This document shows, piece after piece, positions 44,191 to 53,241 of a DNA stretch of 64,000 nt. Position numbers and translations under genes: made by a program. Each line of letters starts with the position of its first letter. Within the stretch, counting starts at the first letter, position 1. This stretch comes from Cryobacterium algoricola (GTDB lineage: Bacteria > Actinomycetota > Actinomycetes > Actinomycetales > Microbacteriaceae). Location of the stretch: assembly GCF_004402485.1 (NCBI RefSeq), contig NZ_SOFG01000004.1:372001-436000 (forward strand). Direction: 5' to 3'. The notes beneath the pieces are model-generated. The model did not search any database. It saw only the letters and a list, made by a program, of their open reading frames with translations, and was not told where the DNA came from.

Positions 44191-46773
44191 ATGACGATCC
44201 CGAACGTTCCGGATAAGCCAGCCCTCGAGGGCCTCGAGAACAAATGGGGCGGCACCTGGGACACCGAGGGCACCTACCGCTTCGACCGCGACTCCGCGAC
44301 CCGGGCGAACATCTTCTCCATCGACACTCCCCCGCCGACCGCGTCCGGCTCGCTGCACATCGGCCACGTGTTCTCCTACACGCACACCGACGTCGTTGCG
44401 CGGTTCCAGCGGATGCGCGGCCGCGACGTCTTCTACCCGATGGGCTGGGACGACAACGGCCTGCCGACCGAACGCCGGGTGCAAAACTACTACGGCGTGC
44501 GCTGCGACCCGTCGCTGCCGTACGCCCCCGACTTCACGGCGCCCTTCGAGGGCGGCGACGGCAAGAGCACCAAGGCCGCAGACCAGGTGCCGATCAGCCG
44601 CCGCAACTTCATCGAACTCTGCGAACGCCTCACCCTCGAAGACGAGAAGCAGTTCGAAGCGCTCTGGCGCGACCTCGGCCTGAGCGTCGACTGGACCCAG
44701 ACCTACCGCACGATCGGTTCGCACTCGATCGCCTCCTCCCAGCTCGCGTTCCTCGGCAACGTCGCCCGCGGCGAGGCCTACCAGGCGATGGCCCCGACCC
44801 TCTGGGACGTCACCTTCCGCACCGCGGTCGCCCAGGCCGAGCTCGAGGACAAGGACATGCCGGCCGCGTACCACCGGGTCTCCTTCCGGAAGCCGGACGG
44901 ATCCACGATCGAGATCGAGACCACCCGGCCCGAGCTGCTGCCGGCCTGCGTCGCCCTCGTCGCGCATCCCGACGACGAACGCTACAAGCACCTCTTCGGC
45001 ACGACCGTGCGCACGCCGCTCTTCGACGTCGAGGTGCCCATCCTCGCCCACCACCTCGCCCAGAAGGACAAGGGCAGCGGCATCGCGATGATCTGCACCT
45101 TCGGAGACGTGACCGACGTGGTCTGGTGGCGGGAACTCGACCTGCCCAACCGCGCGATCATGGGCTTCGACGGCCGCATCATCGCCGAGGCGCCCGAGGT
45201 CATTGCGAGCGCCGCCGGAATCGCCGCCTACGCGGAGCTTGCCGGAAAGACCGTGTTCTCCGCCAAGCAGGCCGTCGTCGCGCTCCTCAAGGCGAGCGGC
45301 GACATGATCGGCGAGCCGAAGCCGATCGTGCACCCGGTCAAGTTCTTCGAAAAGGGCGACAAGCCCCTCGAGATCGTCTCGACCCGCCAGTGGTACATCC
45401 GCAACGGGGCCCGCGACGAGGCACTCCGGTCCCGTCTGCTCGCGCACGGTGCCGACCTGCAGTGGCACCCCGAATTCATGAAGGTCCGCTACGACAACTG
45501 GGTCAACGGCCTCACCGGCGACTGGCTCGTGTCCCGTCAGCGTTTCTTCGGCGTTCCGCTTCCGATCTGGTACCCGCTGGATGCCGACGCGAACCCGGTC
45601 TTCGACCAGCCGATCGTCGCCACCCGCGACCAGCTCCCCGTCGACCCCTCGTCCGACACCGCGCCGGGATACGACAGCACCCAGCGCGGCCAGGCCGGCG
45701 GTTTCGTCGGAGAGGTCGACGTGATGGACACCTGGGCGACGTCCTCGCTCACCCCGCAGCTCGCCGGCGGCTGGGAACGCGACCCCCAGCTCTTCGACCT
45801 CGTCTACCCGTACTCGCTCCGCCCGCAGGGCCAGGACATCATCCGCACCTGGCTGTTCTCCACCCTGCTCCGCGCCGAGCTCGAGGACGGCCGGTCACCG
45901 TGGAAGCACGCGGCCCTGTCCGGCTTCATCGTCGACCCCGACCGCAAGAAGATGTCCAAGTCGAAGGGCAACGTCGTCACCCCCGCCGACATGCTCGTGC
46001 AGCACGGGTCGGATGCCGTGCGCTACTGGGCGGCATCGTCGCGCCTCGGCACCGACGCGGCCTTCGACCCCAAGAACCCGACCCAGATCAAGATCGGCCG
46101 TCGCCTCGCGATCAAGATCCTGAACGCGTCGAAGTTCATCCTCGGCTTCGACGGGGCAGCGGATGCCGCGGTCACCGAGCCCCTGGACCGCAGCATGCTC
46201 GCCCGCCTCACGAGCGTCGTCGCCCAGGCGACGACCGCCTTCGAGGGCTACGACCACGCCCGCGCCCTCGAAGTCACCGAGAGCTTCTTCTGGACGTTCT
46301 GCGACGACTACCTCGAGCTCGTCAAGGAACGCGCGTACGGCGAAGCCGGCGCCGGGCAGGCCTCCGCCGTCGCGGCGCTCCGCACCGCGCTGTCGACCCT
46401 GCTCCGTCTGTTCGCCCCGTTCGTGCCGTTCGCGACCGAAGAGGCCTGGTCCTGGTCGAACGAGGGATCCGTGCACCTGGCCTCCTGGCCGGTCGCGGCA
46501 GACCTGGCAGCGGGTGCAGGCGGGAACCCCGCACTGCTCGAGCTGTCCAGTCGCGCGCTCACCGGCATCCGCCGCGGAAAGACTGATGCAAAAGCGTCCC
46601 AGAAAACCGACGTCGCATCTGCTGTAATTAGCGGTACGGCTGCAGAGGTGGCCCTGCTCGCGCAGGCTGCCGCAGATCTGCAGGCGGTCGGCCGGATCTC
46701 GGAGTTGGTTTTTGCAGAAGGCGGCGAATTGGCCGTCACGGAGATCGTGCTCGCCACGGTGTCGGAGAGTTAG
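44191..46773 (+). CDS. valS: Valyl-tRNA synthetase ValS
   Basis: An 860-residue class I synthetase. The HIGH motif is in [21 protein letters not shown] and KMSKS in [36 protein letters not shown] and [12 protein letters not shown] mark the catalytic core, and the editing domain is [23 protein letters not shown] lies 4 nt before the ATG, so the upstream 44164 start is not used. A GNAT gene follows after 10 bp. Confidence 0.97.
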   Translation: MTIPNVPDKPALEGLENKWGGTWDTEGTYRFDRDSATRANIFSIDTPPPTASGSLHIGHVFSYTHTDVVARFQRMRGRDVFYPMGWDDNGLPTERRVQNYYGVRCDPSLPYAPDFTAPFEGGDGKSTKAADQVPISRRNFIELCERLTLEDEKQFEALWRDLGLSVDWTQTYRTIGSHSIASSQLAFLGNVARGEAYQAMAPTLWDVTFRTAVAQAELEDKDMPAAYHRVSFRKPDGSTIEIETTRPELLPACVALVAHPDDERYKHLFGTTVRTPLFDVEVPILAHHLAQKDKGSGIAMICTFGDVTDVVWWRELDLPNRAIMGFDGRIIAEAPEVIASAAGIAAYAELAGKTVFSAKQAVVALLKASGDMIGEPKPIVHPVKFFEKGDKPLEIVSTRQWYIRNGARDEALRSRLLAHGADLQWHPEFMKVRYDNWVNGLTGDWLVSRQRFFGVPLPIWYPLDADANPVFDQPIVATRDQLPVDPSSDTAPGYDSTQRGQAGGFVGEVDVMDTWATSSLTPQLAGGWERDPQLFDLVYPYSLRPQGQDIIRTWLFSTLLRAELEDGRSPWKHAALSGFIVDPDRKKMSKSKGNVVTPADMLVQHGSDAVRYWAASSRLGTDAAFDPKNPTQIKIGRRLAIKILNASKFILGFDGAADAAVTEPLDRSMLARLTSVVAQATTAFEGYDHARALEVTESFFWTFCDDYLELVKERAYGEAGAGQASAVAALRTALSTLLRLFAPFVPFATEEAWSWSNEGSVHLASWPVAADLAAGAGGNPALLELSSRALTGIRRGKTDAKASQKTDVASAVISGTAAEVALLAQAAADLQAVGRISELVFAEGGELAVTEIVLATVSES

Positions 46774-46783
46774 GGAGAACCAG

Positions 46784-47230
46784 ATGGCTATTCACGTACG
46801 AGCATTGGGCGACAAGGATTTTTTCGCCTGGCTGGGTCTCTTCGAGGGATACAGCGAGTTTTACAAGAGCGAACTGACCGATGAGAAGGCCCTCCGCGTC
46901 TGGAGCTGGATCATCGATCGGAACCACGTACTGAACGGCGCGGTCGCGGTCAATGATGACGGTGACTTCGTGGGCTTCGCGCACTACCGGGAGGTGCCGA
47001 ACACGCTGAGCGCCACCCGCGGCCTCTTCATCGACGACCTGTTCGTCGTGCCGGAGCACCGTACGGGCGGCGTCGGCCGTGCGCTGATCGAGTTCGCCAA
47101 GGGCTACGCGGTCGAGCACAAGCTCACCACGGTGCAGTGGATCACCGCAGCGGACAACGAGACCGCCCAGCGCCTCTACGACGACGTCGGTACCCGCACC
47201 GACTGGGTCACCTACGAGATCGAGCTCTGA
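46784..47230 (+). CDS. GNAT family N-acetyltransferase
   Basis: A 148-residue GNAT acetyltransferase. The acetyl-CoA-binding motif A is LFIDDLFVVPEHRTGGVGRALIEFAKGYAVEH, and motif B is TVQWITAADNETAQRLYDDVGT. The substrate cannot be predicted; the layout resembles diamine or amino-acid N-acetyltransferases. AGGGAG precedes the ATG. It is the second gene after valS. Confidence 0.92.
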   Translation: MAIHVRALGDKDFFAWLGLFEGYSEFYKSELTDEKALRVWSWIIDRNHVLNGAVAVNDDGDFVGFAHYREVPNTLSATRGLFIDDLFVVPEHRTGGVGRALIEFAKGYAVEHKLTTVQWITAADNETAQRLYDDVGTRTDWVTYEIEL

Positions 47231-47235
47231 GCCCG

Positions 47236-47505
47236 ATGCAGGTAGGAACCCGCTGGCCGTTCGGCGGCACGGCGCCGTCCGGGCTGCCCGAGGTCGTCCT
47301 CCTCGCGGTCAGCACGGTCGAGGAGGACCTCACGGTCGCTCCGAAAGAGGGCACGGATGCCTGGCGCTGGACACTGACCTGGCTGGAGGCCAAGCCCGTG
47401 ATCGAGCTCGACGACGGCACCGTGATCCGCTACAACCCGGTCGACGACAGCGCCACGATCACGCAGCCGTCGATCGAGGTCGAGGACGACGAGGACTGGA
47501 TCTAA
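47236..47505 (+). CDS. Hypothetical protein after the GNAT gene
   Basis: An 89-residue acidic protein with no family I recognise. It has a beta-rich core (PEVVLLAVSTVEEDLTVA, WRWTLTWLEAKPVIELDDGTVIRYNPVDDSATITQ) and an acidic end EVEDDEDWI. The ATG is 6 bp after the GNAT stop, so it is probably cotranscribed. A hairpin terminator follows immediately. Confidence 0.75.
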   Translation: MQVGTRWPFGGTAPSGLPEVVLLAVSTVEEDLTVAPKEGTDAWRWTLTWLEAKPVIELDDGTVIRYNPVDDSATITQPSIEVEDDEDWI

Positions 47506-47528
47506 GTCCCCACGGTTCCGCGGGGACT
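47505..47528. terminator. Hairpin at the end of the valS-GNAT transcript
   Basis: AGTCCCC pairs with GGGGACT, with inner CGG/CCG. It starts at the stop codon of the hypothetical gene and reaches the stop of the convergent MFS gene. A second hairpin (ATCCCGCGG/CCGCGGGAT, 47530-47549) follows inside the end of the MFS gene. Confidence 0.6.
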
Positions 47529-48753
47529 AATCCCGCGGGACCGCGGGATTCGTCGCGCCCGGCCGGTCCGTTCTCGCCGAGCGGGCGAGGCGGATCATCG
47601 CCGCGGCGCCCAGGACCGGCCCGGGCACCAGGACCAGCAGCGCGAACTGCCAGCCGACGAGTCCCGCGAGCACCGGGACGACCTGGATCGTGATGACCGT
47701 GATCAGGAAACCGATCGCCGTCTGAACCGTCAACGCCGTGCCCACGTAGCGCGGATCCGCGGACTCGCTGAGCGACGTCGAGAACACGCCGGAATCGGCG
47801 ATGACGGATGCCCCCCAAACCGTCAGCGCGATGACGAGGGTGACCGGTGCCGACGCGAAGAACACGGGCGACGCGAGGGCACAGCTACCGCTGACGATCA
47901 GGGCTCCGGCGGCCGCCGGGCCGCGGCCGTACCGGTCGGCCGCCCACCCGCCCAGCAGCGCACCCGCCGCACCGGCGACCCCCATCACGAGGAACACGAC
48001 GAGGGTGTCCCAGGCCGCACCGGGCTCGCCCGCCATCGACCGTCCGGCGCGGACGAACGCGGGCAGCCAGGTCCAGAGGGCGAAGAGTTCCCACATGTGG
48101 CCGAAGTAGCCGAAATTGGCCAGGCGCGAACGACGGTCCCGGAACATGTCCACGGCGTACCGGGCGTTGATCGGGGTGCTGCCGGACGCGCCGTGCGGGC
48201 CCGGCCGGATCAGGAGCGCCGCGACGACCGCGGCGGCGGCGGCGAGCACCGCTGACACGTTCATCACGTCCCGCCACGCCAGATTCGGCAGGCCACGGAC
48301 GAGGTGAGGCAGGGCCGAACCGAGGGTCAGGGCCGCGATCATGAGGCCGAAGGCCCGTCCCCTGGCCCGGGGCGGCGCCCAGGACGCCGTGAGTTTCATT
48401 CCGACCGGGTACACCCCGGCCAGGAGCGCACCGGTCAGGAAGCGCGGGAGCAGTGCGGTCGCGAGGCCCGTCGCCGTCGCGGTGAAGGCGAGGATGCAAC
48501 CGGACGTTCCGAGCGCGCACCCCGCCATCAACAGCTGGGGCGGTATCCGGTCCGCCGCGTTCAGGACCGCGGACACGACGGCGCCGACCACGAAACCGAG
48601 CTGCACGGATGCCGTCAGCCAGACCGCGTCGACCGCCGAGATCTTCCAGTCCAGGCTCAGCGCGGGGACGACGGCGGATGCGGAGAACCAGGCGGACATG
48701 GCCAGGACCTGGACCAGCGCGATCAACAGCCGTTGCCGCCTCTGCCGGGTCAC
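47527..48753 (-). CDS. MFS transporter
   Basis: A 408-residue major facilitator with about 12 TM helices. It contains GVYPVGMKLTASWAPPRARGRAFGLMIAALTLGSALPH, a motif-A-like loop GGWAADRYGRGPAAA, and a central cytoplasmic loop around INARYAVDMFRDRRSRL. Start GTG 48753 has GGAGG 8 nt upstream and gives MTRQRRQRLLIAL; the frame extends to another GTG at 48786. The substrate is unknown; the layout resembles drug or metabolite exporters. Confidence 0.92.
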   Translation of the reverse strand: MTRQRRQRLLIALVQVLAMSAWFSASAVVPALSLDWKISAVDAVWLTASVQLGFVVGAVVSAVLNAADRIPPQLLMAGCALGTSGCILAFTATATGLATALLPRFLTGALLAGVYPVGMKLTASWAPPRARGRAFGLMIAALTLGSALPHLVRGLPNLAWRDVMNVSAVLAAAAAVVAALLIRPGPHGASGSTPINARYAVDMFRDRRSRLANFGYFGHMWELFALWTWLPAFVRAGRSMAGEPGAAWDTLVVFLVMGVAGAAGALLGGWAADRYGRGPAAAGALIVSGSCALASPVFFASAPVTLVIALTVWGASVIADSGVFSTSLSESADPRYVGTALTVQTAIGFLITVITIQVVPVLAGLVGWQFALLVLVPGPVLGAAAMIRLARSARTDRPGATNPAVPRD

Positions 48754-48807
48754 GACCCGCCCTCCGTCCTCGGCTCCCGGCGGCACCGCGGCTCCCGGCG
48801 GCAGGGG

Positions 48808-49392
48808 CTAAGCCACCGGGGGTACGGATCCGGCCTGCGGAACCACATAGCGCAGGTACACCATTCCGTTGCGGAACCGCCGTTCGCCTCTGAGCTCGAG
48901 CGGCAGCCTCAGGTGCTCCGGCAGGAACCGGGTGCCGCCGCCGACGATGATCGGCGTCACGAACCGGTGGATCTCATCGACGATGCCCGCCTTGAGCGCG
49001 TGCGCGGCGAGCCCCGGCCCGCCGACGGACACGCTCAGCCGGCTCTCCGACACCAGGCGGCGTACCTCGGCGGCGTCGAAGGAGCGCTCGATGCGCGTCC
49101 GCATCGTCGTGGCCGCCGCGAGGTTGTGCGAGTAGACGATCTTCTCGGCGGCCTGCCAGATGTCGGTGTACTCCCGCACCACGTCCGGCGGATCGACGAG
49201 TTCCCGCGCGGTCTCCCAGAACGCCATCGTCTCGTACATTCTCCGGCCGTACAGGTAGGTGCCGATCTTGCGTTCGAGGGCGTTGATGAAGGCGTGCACT
49301 TCGTCGTCGGGCGTCGCCCAGTCGAAGTCGCCCGCCGCATCCGCGGTGTACCCGTCGAGCGACGTAATGCCCGAGTAGATCAGCCTGCCCAT
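48808..49392 (-). CDS. RibD C-terminal domain / dihydrofolate reductase family protein
   Basis: A 194-residue protein of the RibD_C (DHFR-like) family: GRLIYSGITSLDGYTADAAGDFDWATPDDEVHAFIN, then YGRRMYETM, SVGGPGLAAHALKAGIVDEIHRFVTPIIVGGGTRFL. It probably binds NADPH. The true substrate is unknown, as with most stand-alone members. GGGAGG precedes the ATG. Confidence 0.93.
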   Translation of the reverse strand: MGRLIYSGITSLDGYTADAAGDFDWATPDDEVHAFINALERKIGTYLYGRRMYETMAFWETARELVDPPDVVREYTDIWQAAEKIVYSHNLAAATTMRTRIERSFDAAEVRRLVSESRLSVSVGGPGLAAHALKAGIVDEIHRFVTPIIVGGGTRFLPEHLRLPLELRGERRFRNGMVYLRYVVPQAGSVPPVA

Positions 49393-49475
49393 GTGTCCTC
49401 CCGTCGCCGGCGTCCGCAGGTTCATACTGGCCTGCCCTGCCGCCGAGGGGAAGTGCACGCCCACCCGACGGGCGA

Positions 49476-50750
49476 CTAAACGGGCGTGCCCTCCCAGCGG
49501 AAGAGCGCGGCGAGGCCGAGGCCGCCGGCGATGCTGACCATGGCGAGGGCGTGCGCCCCGTCGACCGCTTCGGTACGGGCCTGGGCCAGCAGCCGCAGCA
49601 CGACCAGGGCACCGGATGCCCCGAACGGGTGCCCCAGTGCGAGGGCGCCGCCCTGCCGGTTGGCACGGTCCTCCGCCACGTCGATCACGTCGAGGGAGGC
49701 GAGCACCTGGGCCGCGAAGGCCTCGACGACCTCGACGAGGGCGAGGTCGGCGGCGGGGATGCCGGTGCGCGCGAGCAGGGACCCGGCCGCCTGCCCGCCG
49801 CCGGCGCCGAGCAGGTTCGGATCGAATCCGGCAGAGACGGCGTCGACGAAGGCGAGGATGCCGGTGCCACCCGTCCCGGTCTGCAGCGCGCCGCTCGCCA
49901 CGAGCTCCCGGGCGCGGGCCCTGCTCGTGACGACCACGACGACGGCCCCGTCGGCGTCCGCGCACGAATTGCCGGCGGTGACGGTCCCGCCCGGGCGGAA
50001 GGCCGGCGGGAAGCGACGGAGCAGGGCCGCGTCGAGCGTCGGACGCGGGCCCTGGTCGATCGTGACGGGTGCGCCGCCCGCGCTGCTCGCTTCGTTCCCG
50101 ACGATCCCAACGATCTCCGGCTCGAACGCGCCCGCCTCGGCGGCGGCGACCGCCAGACGGTGGCTGCGGGCGGCGAAGGCGTCCTGGCGCTCCCTGCCGA
50201 TTCCGAAGTGCGCGGCGACATTCTCGGCGGCCACGCCCATGTCGGGGTCGCCGACAGAATCCGGCGCGAACCGCACCCGGTCGAAGAAGTCCGGCGCCCC
50301 CGGAGCAGAACTCAGTCGGTGTGCGCGGAGCGGCGCGGTGCTGCAGCTCTCGACGCCGCCGGCCAGATAGAGGCTGCCGGCGCCCGCCGCGACGAGCCGG
50401 CAGGCGAGCACGATCGCTTCCAGCCCGGACCCGCACTGCCGGTCGACGGTCAGGCCGGGCACGCTCACGGGAAATCCGGCCTCGAGCAGCGCGAGGCGGG
50501 CGAGGTTGCCGCCGCCACCCGTAGCGTTCCCGATGATCACGTCGTCGATGCCCACGGGATCGAGGCCGAGGTCGGCGACGACCGCGGAGAGCACGGGGGC
50601 GAGCAGCCAGTCGGCGGTGACGCGGGACAGGGCGCCGCCGCGTCGGCCGAAGGCCGTGCGACGCCCCCAGAGAACGACGGGCTCACGGTCGGCGGCAGTC
50701 GGGATGGTGGGGTCAGTGGAGGCGCTGCGCTCAGTCGAGGCGGTGGACAC
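49476..50750 (-). CDS. Thiolase-family protein with Ser in place of the second catalytic Cys
   Basis: A 424-residue thiolase-fold protein. The nucleophile Cys106 is in DRQCGSGLEAIVLAC, and the substrate His374 in GGALALGHPFGASGA; VVEAFAAQ replaces the usual NEAFA. The C-terminal motif normally CxGGG appears as MVSIAGGLG, so the second catalytic Cys is Ser406. It may be a poor thiolase or act in condensation of an unusual acyl-CoA. The GTG start lies inside the upstream ligase gene, overlapping its end by 20 nt, so they are cotranscribed. Confidence 0.88.
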   Translation of the reverse strand: MSTASTERSASTDPTIPTAADREPVVLWGRRTAFGRRGGALSRVTADWLLAPVLSAVVADLGLDPVGIDDVIIGNATGGGGNLARLALLEAGFPVSVPGLTVDRQCGSGLEAIVLACRLVAAGAGSLYLAGGVESCSTAPLRAHRLSSAPGAPDFFDRVRFAPDSVGDPDMGVAAENVAAHFGIGRERQDAFAARSHRLAVAAAEAGAFEPEIVGIVGNEASSAGGAPVTIDQGPRPTLDAALLRRFPPAFRPGGTVTAGNSCADADGAVVVVVTSRARARELVASGALQTGTGGTGILAFVDAVSAGFDPNLLGAGGGQAAGSLLARTGIPAADLALVEVVEAFAAQVLASLDVIDVAEDRANRQGGALALGHPFGASGALVVLRLLAQARTEAVDGAHALAMVSIAGGLGLAALFRWEGTPV

Positions 50751-52170
50751 GAGGGTCTCCTTCGGTGATCCAGGCGGCGAGCAGCCGCCGGCTGAGCTTT
50801 CCCGCGCCGGTGAGAGGCAGCTCGGTGATCCGGTAGTAGCCGCGCGGTCGTTTCGGGGCGGCGAGGACGAACGCGGCCGTCCTCAGGTCGGCACGGGTGA
50901 CCAGGGGGGCGTCTGGGCCGCTCTCCTCGACGACGGCAGCGACGAGCAGCGTGCCGCGCCGGGCATCCGCGAGGCCGGTCACGACGACCTGTCCCGCGGC
51001 ACCGCCGAGGCCGGAGAGAAGGGTCGCCTCGACCTCCTGCGGGTAGACGTTGCTGCCCGAGGTGACGATCATGTCGGCCAGGCGTCCCTCGACGTGCAGT
51101 TCCCCGGCGACGTCGAGGTGGCCCCGGTCACCGACCGTGCACCACTCGCCCGTCCGGGCGAACGCGGAACCGTCGTCGCCCCAGGCGTAGCCCGCGCTGA
51201 CGAGGCGGCTTCTCACGAAGATGGTCCCGGTGGTTCCGGGGGCGGATGCCCGACCCGCGTCGTCGAGGACGCGCACCTCGACGCCGGGGAACGGCCGGCC
51301 GACGGCGGTCGGCGACCCGGTCCGGTGCTCGCCGGGGCGGAGCCGCCTGGCGCTCACGAAACTCAGTTCCGCGGCGCCGTAGTAGTCGAAGACGGTCGCA
51401 CCGGGCGCCCAGTTCCGGACGCTCGCGAGGGTGGCGCCGTCGAGCCGGGCACCCGCGCTGACGATCCCGGTGAGCGCGTGTGCGTCCACCCCGGATGTCA
51501 GGCCCCGCTCGCCGAGCAGCCGGAGTACGGTCGGGACGGCGACGATGCGGGTGACGCCGGCGTGGGCGACGGCGTCGAGGGCATCGCCGACGTCGACACG
51601 CTCCAGGGTGTGGAACGCCGCCCCCGCGGAGAGGGTCTCGGCGAGGGCGTAGAGAGTGAGGCTCGCCGACAGCGGTCCGGGGGCGAGGACCCTGTCGTCG
51701 GCGCCGAGCTCGAACCAGGCGGCACTTGTGGCGAAGGCGCGCTGCCAGGAGTCCCTGCTGCGCGTGAACGCCTTGGGCAGCGCAGTGGTGCCCGAGGTGA
51801 AGCCGTATAGGAAGATCGAGTCCGAGGGCCCGTCGCGGAGGTCTGCGGGCGCGGCGGCGGGTGGCGTCGAGGGGCCGGCGCCCTGGAGCATCCGCTCGAC
51901 GGCCGAACGCTGAAGGGCCGGCCAGCCCGGGTCGAGCACGGCGACGGTGCCGGTGCCTGCGACCGCGGCGACGAAGTCCACGATGAAGGCCACGCCGTTG
52001 GGGCGGCAGAGCACGGTGGGGCCGCCGGACGACTCCCCCGCGAGTTCGCGGGCGCGGGCGCTCGCCCGGTCGACGAGTTCGGCGTAGCTGAGCCGCTCCG
52101 CACCGATCGTGACCGCGTTCGCGTCCGGCCGCAGGGCGGCCCAGTGCTGGAGGCGGTCGAGGAAGGGCAC
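50731..52170 (-). CDS. AMP-forming acyl-CoA ligase (AMP-binding enzyme)
   Basis: A 479-residue ANL-superfamily adenylating enzyme. Motifs: FLYGFTSGTTALPKAFTRS (P-loop), FDYYGAAELSFVSAR, GEWCTVGDRGHLDVAGELHVEGRLADMIVTSGSNVYPQEVE, and the C-terminal Lys in LPLTGAGKLSRRLLAAW. It likely activates a carboxylic acid for the thiolase-like protein whose gene overlaps its end. The start GTG 52170 is chosen because the protein begins at the usual position there; upstream frame is non-conserved and no strong SD is seen. Confidence 0.9.
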   Translation of the reverse strand: MPFLDRLQHWAALRPDANAVTIGAERLSYAELVDRASARARELAGESSGGPTVLCRPNGVAFIVDFVAAVAGTGTVAVLDPGWPALQRSAVERMLQGAGPSTPPAAAPADLRDGPSDSIFLYGFTSGTTALPKAFTRSRDSWQRAFATSAAWFELGADDRVLAPGPLSASLTLYALAETLSAGAAFHTLERVDVGDALDAVAHAGVTRIVAVPTVLRLLGERGLTSGVDAHALTGIVSAGARLDGATLASVRNWAPGATVFDYYGAAELSFVSARRLRPGEHRTGSPTAVGRPFPGVEVRVLDDAGRASAPGTTGTIFVRSRLVSAGYAWGDDGSAFARTGEWCTVGDRGHLDVAGELHVEGRLADMIVTSGSNVYPQEVEATLLSGLGGAAGQVVVTGLADARRGTLLVAAVVEESGPDAPLVTRADLRTAAFVLAAPKRPRGYYRITELPLTGAGKLSRRLLAAWITEGDPRVHRLD

Positions 52171-52213
52171 GCTCGAGTCTACTTTTTCCGAAGTCCCCCT
52201 CGACGGACCTGCG

Positions 52214-53104
52214 CTACTTGACCGCGATGATCTCGCCGTGCGGCATGCCGAACCAGCCGTCGGGGTCGCCCGCCCACTGGCGCCAGGCTGCGGCGATGGC
52301 GCGCAGGTCGGCAAGGTCGGCGGCCCCGGATTCGATTGCGTGCGCGGCGAAATCGGACTCGGTCGCGCGCAGGGCCCAGGATTCCCCCCACCAGTCGCGT
52401 TCGGCATCCGTGGCGAAGCACCAGATGGATGCGCTGCTCGTCACGGCGTCGAAGCCGGCGAGCCTGGCCCAGGCCTTGAGCGCGCGGCCGGCGTCTGGAT
52501 CACCGCCGTTCCAGTAGTGCACCGCGCGGTAGGCGGTCATCCAGGACTGGAGGCCGGGGAGCTTGGGGTACCAGGCCACGCCGCCGTAGTCGACGTCGCG
52601 GGCGGCGAGGATGCCCCCGGGCTTCAGCACGCGGCGGAGTTCCTTCAGGGCGGCGACCGGGTTCGCGAGGTGCTGCAGCACCTGGTGCGCGTGCACGAGG
52701 TCGAAGCTGTCGTCGGCGAAGTCGAGGGCGTAGACGTCGCCGACCCGGAAGGTGACGTTGGACATGCCCTCGTCGACGGCGAGCCCGGCCGCCTGGGCGA
52801 CGATCGCAGCGGAGGCGTCGACTCCGGTCACCGTGCCCGGAGAGACCCGACGGGCGAGGTCGACGGTGATCGTGCCCGGCCCGCAGCCGACGTCGAGGAC
52901 CCGCAGCCCCTGCGTGAGGTGCGGGATCAGGTACGCGGCCGAATTCACAACCGTGCGCCACGTGTGCGACCGGAGCACGCTCTCGTGGTGCCCGTGCGTG
53001 TAGGTGTCGCGGATCGCCTCGCCGGACGGGGCGATCTCGACCCGGTCGGGGTTCGCGATGTCCGGCTGGGGGCGTACTGGCTCGCGTGCTGGCTCGTCGG
53101 TCAT
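52214..53104 (-). CDS. Class I SAM-dependent methyltransferase
   Basis: A 296-residue methyltransferase of the UbiE/Methyltransf_11 type. The SAM motif I is GLRVLDVGCGPGTITVDLARR, acidic VTGVDAS, and motif at DSFDLVHAHQVLQHLANP. The substrate is unknown. The ATG has TAGGCT ending 6 nt upstream and no SD, suggesting a leaderless mRNA divergent from the M3 peptidase gene. Confidence 0.93.
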   Translation of the reverse strand: MTDEPAREPVRPQPDIANPDRVEIAPSGEAIRDTYTHGHHESVLRSHTWRTVVNSAAYLIPHLTQGLRVLDVGCGPGTITVDLARRVSPGTVTGVDASAAIVAQAAGLAVDEGMSNVTFRVGDVYALDFADDSFDLVHAHQVLQHLANPVAALKELRRVLKPGGILAARDVDYGGVAWYPKLPGLQSWMTAYRAVHYWNGGDPDAGRALKAWARLAGFDAVTSSASIWCFATDAERDWWGESWALRATESDFAAHAIESGAADLADLRAIAAAWRQWAGDPDGWFGMPHGEIIAVK

Positions 53105-53110
53105 GCAGAC

Positions 53111-53116
53111 AGCCTA
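53111..53116 (-). promoter_or_regulatory. -10 element of a probable leaderless methyltransferase promoter
   Basis: TAGGCT on the minus strand ends 6 nt before the ATG at 53104. A -35 at usual spacing would fall in the left arm of the repeat element at 53122-53228. Confidence 0.5.
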
Positions 53117-53121
53117 GGACC

Positions 53122-53228
53122 TGTACCGAATTCAGGAGCCGGACTCCCGCAGGGCGCCACTGGCCGGCATCCGCTGCACTGGTCCGGGCCCTGGCACCCG
53201 GTCGGGGGCCGGACTCCTGAATTCGGAA
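53122..53228. repeat. Palindromic repeat element, copy 2
   Basis: Arms CCGAATTCAGGAG (53126-53138) and its complement (53214-53226), with CCGG continuing the match after a 1-nt shift. It belongs to the same family as the element at 43963-44061. It fills the space between the divergent methyltransferase and M3 peptidase genes. Confidence 0.75.
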
Positions 53229-53229
53229 C

Positions 53230-53235
53230 TAGGTT
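53230..53235 (+). promoter_or_regulatory. -10 element of a probable leaderless M3 peptidase promoter
   Basis: TAGGTT ends 6 nt before ATG 53242. The -35 would lie in the right arm of the palindromic element. Confidence 0.5.
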
Positions 53236-53241
53236 TAAGAG

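Noticed and set aside
42054-44273. 739-residue minus-strand open frame over the ABC ATPase gene
   Set aside because: It reads antisense through a gene with two full ATPase motif sets and shows no domain of its own.
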